Shown here piece after piece: positions 28,885 through 37,073 of a DNA stretch of 64,000 nt (the stretch's first letter is position 1; each line of letters begins with the position of its first letter). The DNA is taken from the NCBI GenBank assembly GCA_015063885.1, contig SVTH01000004.1, positions 124,001 through 188,000 of the forward strand, written 5' to 3'. This stretch comes from Oscillospiraceae bacterium (lineage in GTDB: Bacteria; Bacillota; Clostridia; Oscillospirales; CAG-382). The notes below the pieces were generated by a model. The model saw only the letters and a program-made list of their open reading frames with translations. It did not search any database and had not been told where the DNA came from. Made by a program: the position numbers and the translations under genes.

Positions 28885-29283
28885 ATGGCAAAGACTACTA
28901 AGAAGACCGCACTTAAGAAGCGTCGCGAAAAGAAGAATATCGAGCGCGGTGCTGCACATATCCAGTCCAGCTTTAACAACACCATCGTAACCATCACCGA
29001 TACCCAGGGCAACGCAATTTCTTGGGCTTCCGCAGGTGAGCTGGGTTACAGAGGTTCCAGAAAGTCTACTCCTTTCGCAGCCCAGATGGCAGCAGAAGCA
29101 GCCGCAAAGACTGCAATCGAGCAGGGTCTGAAGACTGTTGAAGTATTCGTAAAGGGCCCCGGCCAGGGTAGAGAATCCGCAATCCGTGCACTGCAGGTTG
29201 CAGGCTTGGAAATCACTATGATCAAAGATGTAACGCCCATTCCTCACAACGGTTGCAGACCGCCCAAGAGAAGACGCGTTTAA
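28885..29283 (+). CDS. rpsK: Ribosomal protein S11
   Basis: 132 residues. [20 protein letters not shown] and [15 protein letters not shown] at the end are diagnostic. Part of the platform around the E site and Shine-Dalgarno helix. Confidence 0.98.
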   Translation: MAKTTKKTALKKRREKKNIERGAAHIQSSFNNTIVTITDTQGNAISWASAGELGYRGSRKSTPFAAQMAAEAAAKTAIEQGLKTVEVFVKGPGQGRESAIRALQVAGLEITMIKDVTPIPHNGCRPPKRRRV

Positions 29284-29305
29284 TCGAGAATTTGGAGGCA
29301 AACAC

Positions 29306-29944
29306 ATGGCAAGATATACAGGACCCTCTTGCAGACTGTGCCGCAGAGAAGGCACCAAGCTTTATCTGAAGGGCGACAAGTGTGCAAGCGACAAGTGCCC
29401 CTTTTCCCGCAGAGGCAGCGTTCCCGGTCAGCATGGCGCTAACGTGTCCAGAAGAAGACCCAAGGAATATACCCTGCAGCTCCGCGAGAAGCAGAAGGCA
29501 AAGAGATACTACGGTATTCTGGAGAAGCAATTTAAGAACTACTTCGAGAAGGCAGACAGACAGCCCGGCCAGACCGGTGAAAACCTGCTGACCATGATCG
29601 AGCGTCGTTTCGACAACGTAGTTTACCGTATGGGTATGGCATCCAGCCGTAAAGAGGCTCGCCAGCTCGTACTGCACGGCCACTTCACCGTAAACGGTAA
29701 GAAGGTCACCATTCCTTCCTGCTTGCTCAAGAAGGGCGATGTGATCGCTCTGAAGGACAAGAAGTCCAACAAGGAATCCGAGAAGATTAAAGTGCTTATC
29801 GAGAATATCAACAGCAGACCCGTTCCCGCATGGCTTACCGTTGATGCGGAAAATGTTACTGCAACGATCAACAATCTTCCTACCAGAGCCGACATCGACT
29901 TCCCGTTCGAAGAGCACCTGATCGTCGAGTTGTACTCGAAGTAA
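29306..29944 (+). CDS. rpsD: Ribosomal protein S4, zinc-binding (C+) form
   Basis: 212 residues. Four Cys (9, 12, 26, 31) in the first 31 residues mark the C+ form. The S4 RNA-binding domain follows ([20 protein letters not shown]). Primary 16S binder, and translational repressor in several bacteria. Encoded inside the alpha operon here, unlike Bacillus where rpsD stands alone. Confidence 0.98.
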   Translation: MARYTGPSCRLCRREGTKLYLKGDKCASDKCPFSRRGSVPGQHGANVSRRRPKEYTLQLREKQKAKRYYGILEKQFKNYFEKADRQPGQTGENLLTMIERRFDNVVYRMGMASSRKEARQLVLHGHFTVNGKKVTIPSCLLKKGDVIALKDKKSNKESEKIKVLIENINSRPVPAWLTVDAENVTATINNLPTRADIDFPFEEHLIVELYSK

Positions 29945-29989
29945 TCGTCTCTGCTACAGAGCCGACCATTGAAATAGGAGGTTATTATA

Positions 29990-30940
29990 ATGATCGAAAT
30001 CGAAAGACCGAACATTGTTACCGCCGAGCTCAGCGAAGACGGAAAACACGGTGTTTTTGTCATTGAACCCCTTGAGAGAGGCTACGGCATTACGCTTGGC
30101 AACTCCTTGCGCAGAGTGCTCCTGAGCTCCCTGCCCGGCGTTGCAGTATCTAATATCAAAATTGACGGTGTTCTTCACGAGATCTCTACCGTTCCCGGTG
30201 TAAAGGAAGATGTTCCGGAGATCGTGATCAATGTCAAGGGTATTGTTGCGAAGTTGCATTGCAACGAGCCGAAAACCGTTATGATCGACGTTCGCGGCGG
30301 GGAAGTTACCGCCGGGGATATCCAGACGGATTCCGACATCGAGATCCTCAACCCCACCCACCATATCGCAACGGTTGAACCCGGTTCTCCGTTCTTTATG
30401 CAGCTCACCTTTGAGCATGGCAGGGGCTACGTATCCTCTGATAAGAACAAAGCCGCAGCGGAATCTTCCGTTATCGGTGTGATCTACACGGATTCCATCT
30501 ATACGCCTGTTTATACCGCAAACTATACCGTTTCCAACACCCGTGTCGGTAACATCACCGACTACGATCGTCTTGAGCTGGATGTGACCACCAACGGTAC
30601 CATCAATGCGAAAGAGGCAGTTTCTCTCGCCGCAAAGATTCTCAACGAGCACCTCAATCTGTTCGTAGAGCTCTCTGTGGAAGCAAAGAACGCCGAGATC
30701 CTGGTGGAGCGCGAGGAAGCAAAGAAGGGCAAGGTTCTGGAGATGACCATCGAAGAACTGGATCTGTCCGTCAGAAGCTTCAACTGCTTGAAGCGTGCAG
30801 GTATCGACAACGTAGAAGATCTGATCAGCAAGACCGAGGAAGAGATGATCAAGGTGCGTAACCTTGGTAAGAAGTCCCTCGAGGAGGTCATTCTGAAGTT
30901 GCAGTCTCTCGGACTTGCATTCAGAAAGCCCGAAGACTAA
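29990..30940 (+). CDS. rpoA: RNA polymerase alpha subunit
   Basis: 316 residues. The N-terminal assembly domain ([21 protein letters not shown]) and C-terminal DNA-binding domain with two helix-hairpin-helix motifs ([26 protein letters not shown]) are complete. TAGGAGG lies 9-10 nt upstream. Confidence 0.98.
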   Translation: MIEIERPNIVTAELSEDGKHGVFVIEPLERGYGITLGNSLRRVLLSSLPGVAVSNIKIDGVLHEISTVPGVKEDVPEIVINVKGIVAKLHCNEPKTVMIDVRGGEVTAGDIQTDSDIEILNPTHHIATVEPGSPFFMQLTFEHGRGYVSSDKNKAAAESSVIGVIYTDSIYTPVYTANYTVSNTRVGNITDYDRLELDVTTNGTINAKEAVSLAAKILNEHLNLFVELSVEAKNAEILVEREEAKKGKVLEMTIEELDLSVRSFNCLKRAGIDNVEDLISKTEEEMIKVRNLGKKSLEEVILKLQSLGLAFRKPED

Positions 30941-30967
30941 CATTTTGTAAGAAGGAGGCACAGAGAA

Positions 30968-31384
30968 ATGCCCGGAAACAGAAAATTAGGCAGAAGTACT
31001 TCCCAGAGAATGGCCATGCTGAAAGGTATGGTAACCTTCCTCCTGGAGAAGGGCAGAATCGAAACGACGGTCACCCGTGCTAAAGAAGTCAGCGCCCTGA
31101 CCGACAAGATGATTACGCTGGGTAAGGCTAACACCCTTGCTTCTAAGCGTCAGGCACTTTCTTTCCTGAAGAAAGAAGCTGTAGTTTACAAACTCTTCAC
31201 CCTGATCGCTCCCAACTATGAGGAACGCAACGGTGGTTATACCAGAGTTCTGAAGATCGGTCCCAGACGTGGTGACGGCGCCGAGATGGCCATCATCGAG
31301 CTGGTGGACGCAGAGGCAATCTACGCTCCCAAGACCGAGACCAAGAAAGAGAAGAAGTCCAAGAAGGAAGAGGCTGCTGAATAA
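30968..31384 (+). CDS. rplQ: Ribosomal protein L17, with charged tail
   Basis: 138 residues, longer than the usual about 115-120. The core ([20 protein letters not shown], then [18 protein letters not shown]) is standard; the extra is a Lys/Glu tail ([17 protein letters not shown]). Last gene of the cluster, before the terminator. Confidence 0.98.
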   Translation: MPGNRKLGRSTSQRMAMLKGMVTFLLEKGRIETTVTRAKEVSALTDKMITLGKANTLASKRQALSFLKKEAVVYKLFTLIAPNYEERNGGYTRVLKIGPRRGDGAEMAIIELVDAEAIYAPKTETKKEKKSKKEEAAE

Positions 31385-31404
31385 GCTCCCCATCAAAGGA
31401 TTTC

Positions 31405-31437
31405 AGGCGGTTGTGAAAATGACCGCCTTTTCTTTTT
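31405..31437 (+). terminator. Intrinsic terminator of the ribosomal cluster
   Basis: Stem AGGCGGT (31405-31411) with ACCGCCT (31422-31428), followed by TTTTCTTTTT. It begins about 20 bp after rplQ. Confidence 0.9.
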
Positions 31438-31440
31438 GCC

Positions 31441-31469
31441 TTGCAATATGGGAAGATCTGTGGTATACT
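31441..31469 (+). promoter_or_regulatory. Sigma-70 promoter with TTGCAA -35 for the 31499 gene
   Basis: TTGCAA (31441-31446), 17-nt spacer ending TGTGG, TATACT (31464-31469). The TGTGGTATACT block is identical at the 32894 promoter. It abuts the preceding terminator. Confidence 0.75.
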
Positions 31470-31498
31470 GTATCAAACCCTTGGGAAGGAGGGAAGCA

Positions 31499-32875
31499 AT
31501 GGAACGGCTGATGTATCGCTTTGGAGGCAAAACCGTTGAAGAATTACAAGAGTTTCTGGGATCCTTTGATTCGAAGGAAGGAACTTTCCTGCCGTTGCGG
31601 GAGCTTCTTATTTCCGGTGCGGAAACCGCTCGGGGAATGTTTCTCTTGGATTTCCCGGAGGCATCCATTCCTTCCTTGATCCACTTCGTGGCAGCAAAAG
31701 GTCTTTGCATACCACTGTTCTGTACACGCCCGTACAGCGGAGAGACCCTTCACGCCCTGCGCCGAACAAAGCTGCTCCCCGTCTATCCCGCCGTCAGTCT
31801 ACTGCTGGCGTTGGTAAAAGAATACGGCTTTTCTGTTCCCAAAGCACAGGCAGTCTACCTGGACGTCCCGTGGAAAGGGGAATACGTAGAGCTGTTCCGC
31901 AGGACCCACACCCGCCTTGTGATTGCAAAAGATGCGTCAGACCTTCCGGAGGTGGCCGCAGGAGGTTTTTACGGTATTCCCGCGGTGGAAGCAGGAGAGA
32001 AGCACATCCCCTTGCGCTCCCTGGAACTGCCTATCGGCAAAGCCCCGCTTTTCACGTCTCCATGTTTGGCACCGCGAATGGCGATGCTTGGAACCATTGA
32101 AGCGGTGCTGTCCTGTACCTTCCGCAGGACCTATCGTCTCACCGAGGACTGCTACCGAATCACAGCAGATGTCCCCGGTGTATTGGAAACGCCGCGTCCT
32201 TTTCCTCCGCAACCCGTGCAGGCCTTCACCGGAGCTTTGGAAGAGGGGTATGGTATCCTGTTGTCCCACGGCGGGGAAGAGTTGTTTCTGTACGGCATCC
32301 ACGGGGATACGGGGTGTTTCCTAACCTTCGATGCCGCTTGGCAATCCCGTTTATTGACCCGCAGAAGGCTGGAGACCTATTCCGAGGCAGATACGAAGGT
32401 TATCCTTTTGCATCGCATCAATCGTGATGCGGCGCCCCAAGGGCGTCTGTTTGCCGATTCCCTTGCCGAAGGATCTACCGAGAATTCCGACTCCTTCACA
32501 GGTCGGACTGCGGCGGTGCGGTACCTAAACGCCTTTTCTTCCTCCGAAGAGGCGCGTGATCTGCTGTCCCTGCGTACTTTCCTGGAGGAACGGCTCTTCA
32601 TCGGCGAGGCCTTAAAATGGTTTGCCGCTGCCGAGGAGCTCTACGTCGATCATCTTGACGCCCACCTTGCCTGCTTGGAAAAGAAGATCCGCCCGATCCT
32701 GAAGCAAGTCAGAGAGAATAACGCAGTTCTTACCCCTGCAAAACGCTTGCAATGGGGAGATGCTTTGCAAAACTGCTTCGCATCCGAAGAGATCTGCCTG
32801 CGGGAATGTCTGGAGGAACGCAACCGTATGGCGACCTATCGCCGCTGGGCGGAAGAGTTAAGAAAAAAGTCATAA
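31499..32875 (+). CDS. Unrecognised 458-residue protein
   Basis: I recognise no family. No signal peptide or membrane span is evident, so it is probably cytosolic. The N-terminal third (MYRFGGKTVEELQEFLGSF, then ETARGMFLLDFPEASIPS) looks alpha/beta; the last 110 residues look helical (LKWFAAAEELYVDHLDAHLA, LEKKIRPILKQVRENN) and could form a coiled coil. GGAGG stands 6 nt before ATG 31499; the longer frame from 31436 starts inside the promoter and is rejected. It has its own promoter and a second one follows it, so it appears monocistronic. Codon use resembles the neighbours. Confidence 0.8.
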   Translation: MERLMYRFGGKTVEELQEFLGSFDSKEGTFLPLRELLISGAETARGMFLLDFPEASIPSLIHFVAAKGLCIPLFCTRPYSGETLHALRRTKLLPVYPAVSLLLALVKEYGFSVPKAQAVYLDVPWKGEYVELFRRTHTRLVIAKDASDLPEVAAGGFYGIPAVEAGEKHIPLRSLELPIGKAPLFTSPCLAPRMAMLGTIEAVLSCTFRRTYRLTEDCYRITADVPGVLETPRPFPPQPVQAFTGALEEGYGILLSHGGEELFLYGIHGDTGCFLTFDAAWQSRLLTRRRLETYSEADTKVILLHRINRDAAPQGRLFADSLAEGSTENSDSFTGRTAAVRYLNAFSSSEEARDLLSLRTFLEERLFIGEALKWFAAAEELYVDHLDAHLACLEKKIRPILKQVRENNAVLTPAKRLQWGDALQNCFASEEICLRECLEERNRMATYRRWAEELRKKS

Positions 32876-32893
32876 AGAACGGGAAAAATGTTC

Positions 32894-32922
32894 TTGCAAT
32901 CCTCTATAATGTGTGGTATACT
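32894..32922 (+). promoter_or_regulatory. Sigma-70 promoter with TTGCAA -35 for the lipoprotein-nagB unit
   Basis: TTGCAA (32894-32899), 17-nt spacer, TATACT (32917-32922) preceded by TGTGG. An extra TATAAT (32905-32910) lies inside the spacer but lacks a matching -35. Confidence 0.75.
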
Positions 32923-32970
32923 AACGAAAATAGAGTTACCATTGCAAAAACTTCAGGGGGAAGTTTCGCT

Positions 32971-34062
32971 ATGCTTCGCAAAACCATCGCAATTTTATTG
33001 CTTTTATGTTTCACAACGGCGGCTTTTTCGTCCTGCGCGGTTTCTTTTCAGGACCCGTTGGCGTTACAGGAAGACACGGAATCCGTACCCGTCTCCGTGG
33101 TGCTTCCGTCCGCCGGCAGAATGCCTGTGGCATCCTTGACGGTTTCCGGGGAGGAAAGCTCTGGGGAGATCTCCGCAGACGTTTCTGATGACGTCTCCAC
33201 AGAGGTGATCGATCCTCGTTTTCCCATCCGTGATATTGAGCAGGAGGAGCTGGGCTCTCTGGATCTGTACGGCGATATCGACCTGAACGACCCGGAGGTA
33301 GCCTCCGCCGTTCAGCAGATCCGCGATCTTCTGGCAGGCTACGACAAAGAGATCTCCTTCTGTGCCTATTCCTTGGACGGCACCCGCGCCATCGCTTATA
33401 ACTGCGAGGAGACCTATTTCTCCGCCTGCACCATCAAGGCGGGCTATATGCTGTATTGCTGTCTCGCCATCGAGCAGGGCATCGTCTCCGGCGACGATAT
33501 CATGATCTATGAAAAGAAGTACGAGCACGGCGGATCCGGTGTGATCAAAAACGCCGAGTACGGAACGCCCTACACCATCAAGGAGCTGATCCGTCTCAGC
33601 CTGCGGTACAGCGATAACATTGCCTATAAGATGCTGGTGCATTATTTCGGCAAGGACGGCTATAACCAAATGGTGAAGGAGCTTGGCGTCAGCCGCCTCA
33701 AGCTCAGCTCCTCTACCTCCATCTCTTCCGTGTGGAACTACAACGCCACCGCAAAGGATCTCTGCATCATTTGGAGAGAACTTTATTTCTACTTCGCCTC
33801 CGAAACGGAAATGGCAAAGCTTTTCAAGAAAGCTACGACCAATACGCCCTACAATTACGCAACCAAGCTGATCGACGAGAAGTATTCCCACAAATCCGGG
33901 GATAAGTTCGCACCCAACCCCGTATATAACGATGCCGCCATCGTTTGGAAAAAGGACAACCCCTACGTGGTGGCCACGCTGAACGGCTCCGAAGGGGAAG
34001 AGCAGGACGAATACGTAGTGGGCACCATCGTCAAGCTGATCAACGATTACATTATGAACTGA
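32971..34062 (+). CDS. Penicillin-recognising (class A beta-lactamase-like) lipoprotein with Cys in place of catalytic Ser
   Basis: 363 residues. Signal peptide with lipobox FSSC (Cys22), then an acidic Ser-rich linker to about residue 100, then a serine-hydrolase domain of the class A beta-lactamase fold. The SxxK motif reads CTIK (Cys153, Lys156; codon TGC at 33427-33429), so the nucleophile position is Cys. YSDN (Ser214-Asn216) and HKSG (308-310) stand in for SDN and KTG, and NATAKDL matches the stretch after the omega loop. No Glu166 equivalent is evident, so classical beta-lactamase activity is unlikely; peptidoglycan binding or a thiol-based activity is possible. AGGGGGAA precedes ATG 32971 by 8 nt. 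nagB follows after 12 bp. Confidence 0.85.
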   Translation: MLRKTIAILLLLCFTTAAFSSCAVSFQDPLALQEDTESVPVSVVLPSAGRMPVASLTVSGEESSGEISADVSDDVSTEVIDPRFPIRDIEQEELGSLDLYGDIDLNDPEVASAVQQIRDLLAGYDKEISFCAYSLDGTRAIAYNCEETYFSACTIKAGYMLYCCLAIEQGIVSGDDIMIYEKKYEHGGSGVIKNAEYGTPYTIKELIRLSLRYSDNIAYKMLVHYFGKDGYNQMVKELGVSRLKLSSSTSISSVWNYNATAKDLCIIWRELYFYFASETEMAKLFKKATTNTPYNYATKLIDEKYSHKSGDKFAPNPVYNDAAIVWKKDNPYVVATLNGSEGEEQDEYVVGTIVKLINDYIMN

Positions 34063-34074
34063 GAGGTAAAACAA

Positions 34075-34845
34075 ATGGCACTTTTGAAGACCGTAACCAA
34101 GGATTCCCTTATTTTCCACGTTTTTGATACCCGCGCCGAGGGCGGTGCCCTGGCGGCAAGAGAAGGAGCCGACGTGATCCGTCAGCTGCTTGCCAAGCAG
34201 GACAAGGTAAATATCATCTTCGCGGCAGCACCCTCTCAGAACGACACCCTGTCCGCTCTCCTTGCGGAGCAGGACATTGACTGGACCCGTGTCCGCGCAT
34301 TCCATATGGACGAGTACGTAGGCTTTGGCAGGGAATGCCCCCAGAGCTTCGGTACTTATCTTTACGACCACGTCTTTGGCAAGCTTCCCTTTGGCGAGGT
34401 GTATTACATCAACGGCGCCGCCCCGGATCCCGAGGCAGAATGCGTCAGATACTCCAACCTGCTGACGGAATACCCCACGGACATCGTTTTCCTTGGCATC
34501 GGTGAGAACGCTCACATCGCCTTCAACGATCCCTGGATCGCAGACTTTAACGATCCCAAGCTGGTTAAGCTGGTTCCCCTGGACGAGGTCTGCCGCAACC
34601 AGCAGGTCCACGACGGCTGTTTCCCCACCTTGGACGACGTTCCCACCCACGCCTTTTCTTTGACCGTGCCCGCTCTGGTGAAGGCGAAGCACATGTTCTG
34701 TACCGTTCCCTGCGCCACCAAGGCAGAGGCCGTGTACCTCACCGCAACTGCACCCATCAACGAGGAGGTTCCCGCCACCGCAATGCGGAACCATCCCCAC
34801 GCCGTGATGTATTGCGATAAGGAAAGCGGCGCAAAGCTTCTGTAA
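34075..34845 (+). CDS. nagB: Glucosamine-6-phosphate deaminase
   Basis: 256 residues. HMDEYVGF (about 82-85) carries the catalytic Asp, and GIGENAHIAFND is the active-site loop in the ENAH variant. Converts glucosamine-6-P to fructose-6-P and ammonia in the cytosol. Co-transcription with a peptidoglycan-type lipoprotein points to cell-wall amino-sugar recycling, by inference. No nagA lies in the window. Confidence 0.93.
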   Translation: MALLKTVTKDSLIFHVFDTRAEGGALAAREGADVIRQLLAKQDKVNIIFAAAPSQNDTLSALLAEQDIDWTRVRAFHMDEYVGFGRECPQSFGTYLYDHVFGKLPFGEVYYINGAAPDPEAECVRYSNLLTEYPTDIVFLGIGENAHIAFNDPWIADFNDPKLVKLVPLDEVCRNQQVHDGCFPTLDDVPTHAFSLTVPALVKAKHMFCTVPCATKAEAVYLTATAPINEEVPATAMRNHPHAVMYCDKESGAKLL

Positions 34846-34887
34846 GAAGGGCAGCGGCGTTTCTGTCCGATCACACTATTAGGCATT

Positions 34888-34941
34888 CAGTTTTCTTTGG
34901 AGATGACAAGAACCTTTCTTTTTCAAAAGAAAGGTTCTTAA
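34888..34941. repeat. Dispersed intergenic hairpin element, copy B
   Basis: Shares the linker TTTTCTTTGGAGAT with copies A and C, followed by a 14-15 bp hairpin: AAGAACCTTTCTTTT (34908-34922) with its complement at 34925-34939. It lacks the first CCAAAA hairpin. The 106-bp gap between nagB and the pseudouridine synthase holds only this element, which ends about 10 nt before the downstream ATG. Confidence 0.75.
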
Positions 34942-34951
34942 ACTTATCATT

Positions 34952-35845
34952 ATGGAGTTTCTCGTAGACCAAAAGCACGACGGCGTCCTCCTGCGTTCCT
35001 ATCTGAAAGGAACCTGCGGCGTTTCCTCCCGTCTGTTGACACAACTGAAAAAACGCCCCGACGGCATCACCGTCAACGGAAACCACGTCACCGTGCGGTA
35101 TATCCTCCGTGCAGGCGACCTCCTGCGGGTGGACGTGGACGACTCCGCTCCCCAGGATGCTTTCCCTCCCGTGGAGCTCCCCTTTACCATCCTCTACGAG
35201 GACGAGGATCTGCTCATCGTGGACAAGCCGCCCAATATGCCCACCCATCCCTCCGCAGGGCATAACGGCGACACCCTGGCCAACGGCTTGACCTGGCTGT
35301 TCGAAAAGCGGGGAGAGCCCTTCGTCTTCCGTCCTGTCAGCCGCCTGGACAGAAATACCAGCGGGATCCTCACTCTGGCAAAGAATCAATACGCCGCAGG
35401 CATCCTCTGCAAAGCCATGAAAGCCCGTCAGATCAAGAAAACCTACCTGGCCATAACGGAGGGCTTCCCGAAAGAAGACTGCGGTGTGGTGGAAACAGGG
35501 ACCCGCAGACGGGAAGACTTTTTCGTTCTCCGCCGGGTCTGCGCTCTCCATGAGGAAGGCGCTTCCCTCACCGTTACGGAGTACCGTGTGGTGGAAAAAT
35601 TTGCCCGCCACGCCTTGATCGAGCTCCATCCTCTCACGGGTCGTACCCACCAGATCCGGGTGCACCTGGCATATTTAGGCTGTCCCATTGTAGGCGACGA
35701 CCTTTACGGCACCGCCAGCGAGCTGATTCCCCGTCACGCCCTCCACGCCGCCAAGGTGGAGCTGATCCACCCAACCACGGGTGAGCCTATGGTTTTTGAA
35801 TCTCCTATGCCCGAGGATATGAAGTCCTTGTGCGATATTTTGTGA
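34952..35845 (+). CDS. RluA-family 23S rRNA pseudouridine synthase (RluD-like)
   Basis: 297 residues. An N-terminal S4 domain (about 12-70) precedes the catalytic domain with VSRLDRNTSGILTL, whose Asp is catalytic, and LIELHPLTGRTHQIRVHL near the end. Isomerises uridines in rRNA; the target site is not predictable from sequence. No normal Shine-Dalgarno precedes ATG 34952: the nearest purine run, AAAGG, is about 17 nt away inside the repeat hairpin. The start is kept because the S4 domain begins immediately. Probably read through from nagB. Confidence 0.92.
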   Translation: MEFLVDQKHDGVLLRSYLKGTCGVSSRLLTQLKKRPDGITVNGNHVTVRYILRAGDLLRVDVDDSAPQDAFPPVELPFTILYEDEDLLIVDKPPNMPTHPSAGHNGDTLANGLTWLFEKRGEPFVFRPVSRLDRNTSGILTLAKNQYAAGILCKAMKARQIKKTYLAITEGFPKEDCGVVETGTRRREDFFVLRRVCALHEEGASLTVTEYRVVEKFARHALIELHPLTGRTHQIRVHLAYLGCPIVGDDLYGTASELIPRHALHAAKVELIHPTTGEPMVFESPMPEDMKSLCDIL

Positions 35846-35873
35846 GAAATTTGTAACTCTTCGGGAGAATTTC

Positions 35874-35902
35874 TTGACAACGGTCGAAACTTGTGATACA
35901 GT
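35874..35902 (+). promoter_or_regulatory. Sigma-70 promoter for the small membrane protein
   Basis: TTGACA (35874-35879), 17-nt spacer, TACAGT (35897-35902), about 28 nt after the preceding stop. The start site would be near 35909. Confidence 0.75.
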
Positions 35903-35935
35903 GTAAGTGGAAACAGCAAGAGGGGAGGCTTTGCC

Positions 35936-36367
35936 GTGAAAAAATGGAACCGCCAACGGATCAAAAATCTGATCCGCCGTGTTTTGGAATTTTTCCTCAA
36001 CCCCCGTTTGCTTTTGTGCTTCGGCATCGCCTGGTTCATCACCAACGGCTGGTCTTACGCCTTTGCCGCCATCGGCGTCTATTTGGATATCACCTGGCTG
36101 TACGTTATCGGCCTTTCCTGGATGACCTTCCTGTGGTTCCCCTTTACTCCGGAAAAGATCGTCACCCTGTTCATCACCATCGGACTTTTGCGGTGGCTGT
36201 TCCCCAAGGACCAAAAGACCCTTGCGGTGATCCTCCGAGAGCAGACCGCCTTGAAGGCTGCCATGGCAAAAGCAAAGCGGTCCCGCCGCCGTAAGAAAGT
36301 GATGAAATGGCTGGTGAAGGAGCTTCCCAAGCGCAGAGCCTTGCGAAAGCTGCAACAACAAAAATAA
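35936..36367 (+). CDS. Small membrane protein, unrecognised
   Basis: 143 residues, GTG start with GGGGAGG 7 nt upstream. An amphipathic basic N-terminus (KKWNRQRIKNLIRRV) is followed by two or three hydrophobic segments (about 20-46, 50-68, 75-90) and a highly basic cytosolic tail rich in Arg/Lys (KAKRSRRRKKVMKWLVK). The tail could bind nucleic acid or acidic lipid. No family recognised. Own promoter and own terminator, so monocistronic. Confidence 0.75.
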   Translation: MKKWNRQRIKNLIRRVLEFFLNPRLLLCFGIAWFITNGWSYAFAAIGVYLDITWLYVIGLSWMTFLWFPFTPEKIVTLFITIGLLRWLFPKDQKTLAVILREQTALKAAMAKAKRSRRRKKVMKWLVKELPKRRALRKLQQQK

Positions 36368-36408
36368 GTGCGTATCGGACCCCAAACCCGACACGCACTT
36401 TTCTTTTG
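36365..36408. terminator. Bidirectional intrinsic terminator between converging units
   Basis: Stem AAGTGCGT (36365-36372) with ACGCACTT (36392-36399), followed by T-rich TTTCTTTTGT on the plus strand. On the minus strand the complement is followed by ATTTTTGTTG. It serves both the 35936 gene and the long minus-strand unit ending at 36422. Confidence 0.85.
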
Positions 36409-36421
36409 TCTTGTAATTTGC

Positions 36422-37054
36422 TTATTTGACCAGCTGGATCACCAGTACGGCAATCAGGCAAGCCAGCATATACACGCCGATGATCAGCTGCGCCTTGCCC
36501 GAGGGCTTGGGCACGCGGATCCGCAGAATATAGCCGATACCGACCACCAGGAACGCCAAACGGAACAGCAAAGACAGCTGTCCCGCCAGCATGTGTACGA
36601 TCACCAATACGGGGAACAGTACGGCAGAGAAGGGGATAGGAATACCGGTGAAGTGCTTCAGCTTCAGATCGGGGCTGTCCACAGCCGCCTCGGTGTTGAA
36701 GTTTGCAAGACGGGTAGCGCCGCAGATGCCGAAAAGCAGATACAGCAGAATGTCGATCACGCCGTTATAGCCCATCTGATAAGCGATGAAACAAGGAACG
36801 GCTCCGAAGCTGACCATATCACAAAGACTGTCCAGCTGAACGCCGTAAAAGCGGGACCGATTGGTAGCGGATGGATTGGCACGGGCGATGCGTCCGTCGG
36901 TTGCGTCGCAAAGTGCGGCAAAGCTCAAACAGAGCACGGTCAGGAAATAATTTCCGCTTGCTACCATAAAGCAAGCCAGAACTGCGCAGGAAAGCCCCGC
37001 CAGGGTGACGAAGTTCGCAGGGTTGTAATATCCGATCACAAATTTGTTTTTCAT
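36422..37054 (-). CDS. pssA: CDP-diacylglycerol-serine O-phosphatidyltransferase
   Basis: 210 residues, integral membrane enzyme that makes phosphatidylserine from CDP-diacylglycerol and serine. The CDP-alcohol phosphotransferase motif is DATDGRIAR...GVQLDSLCD, with all Asp present; the spacing between AR and G is 12 residues rather than the classical 8, a variant I recall from some clostridial PssA. About six to seven membrane spans. No psd gene follows within the window. Last gene of the minus-strand unit, 19 bp after rsgA. Confidence 0.9.
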   Translation of the reverse strand: MKNKFVIGYYNPANFVTLAGLSCAVLACFMVASGNYFLTVLCLSFAALCDATDGRIARANPSATNRSRFYGVQLDSLCDMVSFGAVPCFIAYQMGYNGVIDILLYLLFGICGATRLANFNTEAAVDSPDLKLKHFTGIPIPFSAVLFPVLVIVHMLAGQLSLLFRLAFLVVGIGYILRIRVPKPSGKAQLIIGVYMLACLIAVLVIQLVK

Positions 37055-37073
37055 AGGTATGTATACCCCTTTT

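Noticed and set aside
31436..31498. Upstream extension of the 31499 gene
   Set aside because: It would start upstream of, and run through, the promoter -35 and -10 boxes.
32905..32910. Second TATAAT upstream of the 32971 lipoprotein
   Set aside because: The hexamer 17 nt upstream (GGAAAA) does not resemble a -35 box; the TTGCAA/TATACT pair is better.
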